Source: Desulfocapsa sp. | GTDB taxonomy: Bacteria > Desulfobacterota > Desulfobulbia > Desulfobulbales > Desulfocapsaceae | Assembly (NCBI GenBank): GCA_030635405.1 | Contig: DAOVZA010000122.1 | Location: 1 to 6,593 of the forward strand | Length of the DNA: 6,593 nucleotides | Direction: 5' to 3' | In this document: in pieces, positions 4,840-6,593 of the stretch | How positions within the stretch are numbered: the first letter of the stretch is position 1 | Layout: every line of letters begins with the position of its first letter | Program-made: the position numbers and the translations under genes | The notes under the pieces: generated by a model | The model's database searches: none | What the model saw: only the letters and a program-made list of their open reading frames with translations | Told to the model about the DNA's origin: nothing

Positions 4840-6593
4840 TTAGAGTGAAAGATCGTGGATCAGACAGTGAGCGTATAATCCTTTTGGGTCATTAAACAGA
4901 AGTATTTCTTTAACGGGTGCAGTGAGTTTTTCAATAATTGTAAGAAATGCAGGGGGTATTATTGAAGTAACACTAGCCATGATGGTTCCTGTAAACATTT
5001 GCAGGAACTCTTCTTTAACCGATAGAGGACGGCGAATATAAGAGGCTGTGTATTCATCAAGTCCTGCAAGTCCGGCAGCAGAATCAATGGCATCGTCTAA
5101 AGTACCGAGTTTATCCACAAGGCCAAGTTCGAGAGCCTTTGTTCCATCAAATACTCTGCCTTCAGCAATATTGTTGAGCTCTTGTGTGGCGATGGTGCGT
5201 CCTTTAGAGACGATATTTAGAAATTGCTCATATCCATGATTGAGGTTGATCTCAATTGCCTCTTTTAACAATGGGGACATAGGGCGTGTAATATCCAATG
5301 CTGCAGCCAGACTTGTTGTTCCGACTCCGTCACTGTAGACACCAAGTTCAGAGAGTGAATTCTCAAATGTTGGAATGGCAGCGAAAATCCCAATTGAACC
5401 AGTCAGGGTAACAGGGGAAGCAAAGATTTCATCGGCATCGGCTGCAATCCAGTAGCCGCCAGATGCTGCCATTGATCCCATTGAAATAACAATTGGTTTT
5501 CCTGTCTTTTTATATTCAAGGATTTCCTGACGAATGAGTTCTGAGGCAAAAACAGATCCACCACCAGAGACAACACGGAGCATAAGTGCATTAATAGTAC
5601 TATTCTCTCGAGCTTCTCGTATAAGAGCCACCATGGTGTCTCCGCCAATCATGCCAACGGGCTGTTTTCCATTGAGGATCGCACCTTCAGCAATGATGAT
5701 TCCAACAGAACCAGCTTCATCTGGAGAGTCTGTATAGGAGCTTGGAATTGTAGCAAGATATTTATTCAAGCTAATATGCTTGAAGTTCCCTTTCTTATTT
5801 CTACCAGCAAGAGATATAAGATAGGTACGTAATTCTTCACGCGTTTTTAGACCATCGACAAGACCAGTTTCAAGGGCAAGTTTGGCCGTGTCTCCGCCAA
5901 CAGTGGCAAGTTCTGAGGCAATGTGTTCCGTATATATCTTAATGGCATCGGGTTTGAGGTCTCGTTCCCTGATGATATCCGTTGTGATGGCTTCCCAAAG
6001 TGTTGTCAGCCATATCATGTTCTGTGATCGTGCTTCTGTTGACATGGAGTTTCGCATGACAGGTTCAAGAGCTGACTTGAATGTTCCAACACGGAATATA
6101 TTGTAGTTTATTTTTAATTTTTCAATGGCATCCCTAAAAAATAGTCGAAATGTACCAATACCGTGAAGATCAACACCACCCATGGGATTGAGGTAGATTT
6201 CATCTGCAAAAGATGCGAGATAGTAGGCTTTTTGTGAATAAAAATCTTCTGCAGCAATCACTTTTTTACCACTATCTTTGAAGGTACTTAGAGCAGATCC
6301 AATCGTCTGTAGTTGATTGAGCCCAACGGAACCAAGCTCACTGAGATCAAGGAGGATGAAGGTTACATTCGTATCAGTTGCGGCTTCTGCAATGCTGTCC
6401 AGTATATCCTGAAAAAGGGTTTCAGATGGAAGTGTATCGAATCCCAATTTGTCGTTAATCATCGTGGAAACCGGATCACTTGGTTGCTTTTCTTCAACAA
6501 TATCTCCTGATAGGGTAAGCAGTAGTGCTCTGCTATCTGAGATCGTAACGTCTTTTTGTGGTGAACGAGAAGACGAAAATGAGATAAAATGAA
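4840..6593 (-). CDS. sppA: Signal peptide peptidase SppA, long (67K) form, 5' end beyond window
   Basis: SppA is an inner-membrane serine protease of family S49 that degrades cleaved signal peptides in the periplasm. The frame stays open to the right edge: 43 codons upstream of the ATG at 6462 read into SRALLLTLSGDIVEE, matching the start of the E. coli SppA soluble domain (ALLLDISGVIVD). The ATG at 6462 is therefore internal, and only the membrane anchor and a few residues are missing. There are 583 residues here against 618 in E. coli. Both tandem S49 domains are present. The catalytic Lys is in FRVGTFKSALEP (AAG, minus strand of 6076-6078) and the nucleophile Ser in GSMAASGGYWIA (5461-5463), as in E. 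coli Lys209 and Ser409. The C-terminus FNDPKGLYAHCL matches the E. coli ending FNDPQNRYAFCL. The usual NSPGGS motif reads VSGGGS here (about 5558-5575), which is unusual. Confidence 0.95.
   Translation of the reverse strand, partial: HFISFSSSRSPQKDVTISDSRALLLTLSGDIVEEKQPSDPVSTMINDKLGFDTLPSETLFQDILDSIAEAATDTNVTFILLDLSELGSVGLNQLQTIGSALSTFKDSGKKVIAAEDFYSQKAYYLASFADEIYLNPMGGVDLHGIGTFRLFFRDAIEKLKINYNIFRVGTFKSALEPVMRNSMSTEARSQNMIWLTTLWEAITTDIIRERDLKPDAIKIYTEHIASELATVGGDTAKLALETGLVDGLKTREELRTYLISLAGRNKKGNFKHISLNKYLATIPSSYTDSPDEAGSVGIIIAEGAILNGKQPVGMIGGDTMVALIREARENSTINALMLRVVSGGGSVFASELIRQEILEYKKTGKPIVISMGSMAASGGYWIAADADEIFASPVTLTGSIGIFAAIPTFENSLSELGVYSDGVGTTSLAAALDITRPMSPLLKEAIEINLNHGYEQFLNIVSKGRTIATQELNNIAEGRVFDGTKALELGLVDKLGTLDDAIDSAAGLAGLDEYTASYIRRPLSVKEEFLQMFTGTIMASVTSIIPPAFLTIIEKLTAPVKEILLFNDPKGLYAHCLIHDLSL

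Noticed and set aside
6463..6593. ATG at 6462 as the sppA start, leaving a gene-free edge
   Set aside because: The frame is open to the edge and the upstream residues match the N-terminal domain of SppA, so the gene runs off the window.

Overview
The window is 6,593 bases of an ordinary-looking chromosome from a Gram-negative bacterium. Evidence for an outer membrane and periplasm is a lipoprotein LemA, several Sec signal peptides, a periplasmic-type substrate-binding protein and a long-form SppA. The AT-leaning coding sequence and the mix of families fit a marine or anaerobic proteobacterium, possibly Desulfobacterota. That placement is an inference; no marker gene is present to settle it.

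Left part (1-2556): a truncated minus-strand gene (1-164) encodes an exported protein of unknown function. A good sigma70-like promoter (212-241, minus strand) serves it. Diverging from it is a compact plus-strand operon of three genes. They are lemA as a lipoprotein (431-1015), a secreted/membrane TPM-domain protein of the YgcG type with a glycine-rich tail (1019-1897), and a second TPM-family protein with an internal pair of membrane helices (1900-2556). The genes are 3 nt or less apart and the last pair overlap in their signals, so they are almost certainly co-transcribed and probably work together at the envelope.

Right part (2565-6593, all minus strand, read right to left): sppA (4840-6593, its N-terminus beyond the window), then an orphan family-3 periplasmic substrate-binding protein (3831-4742), then a 288-nt gap with two long perfect palindromes, then a multispanning Gate-domain ('nucleoside recognition') membrane protein (2565-3542). 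The last gene converges on the LemA/TPM operon with only 8 nt between stop codons and no visible terminator there.

The least ordinary parts are the palindrome-rich gap at 3543-3830, the altered oxyanion-region motif in SppA, and the terminator-less convergence of the two transcription units. I see no CRISPR array, insertion sequence, tRNA, rRNA or defence system. Nothing here clearly amounts to an undescribed system; the best candidate for a new element is the pair of palindromes.
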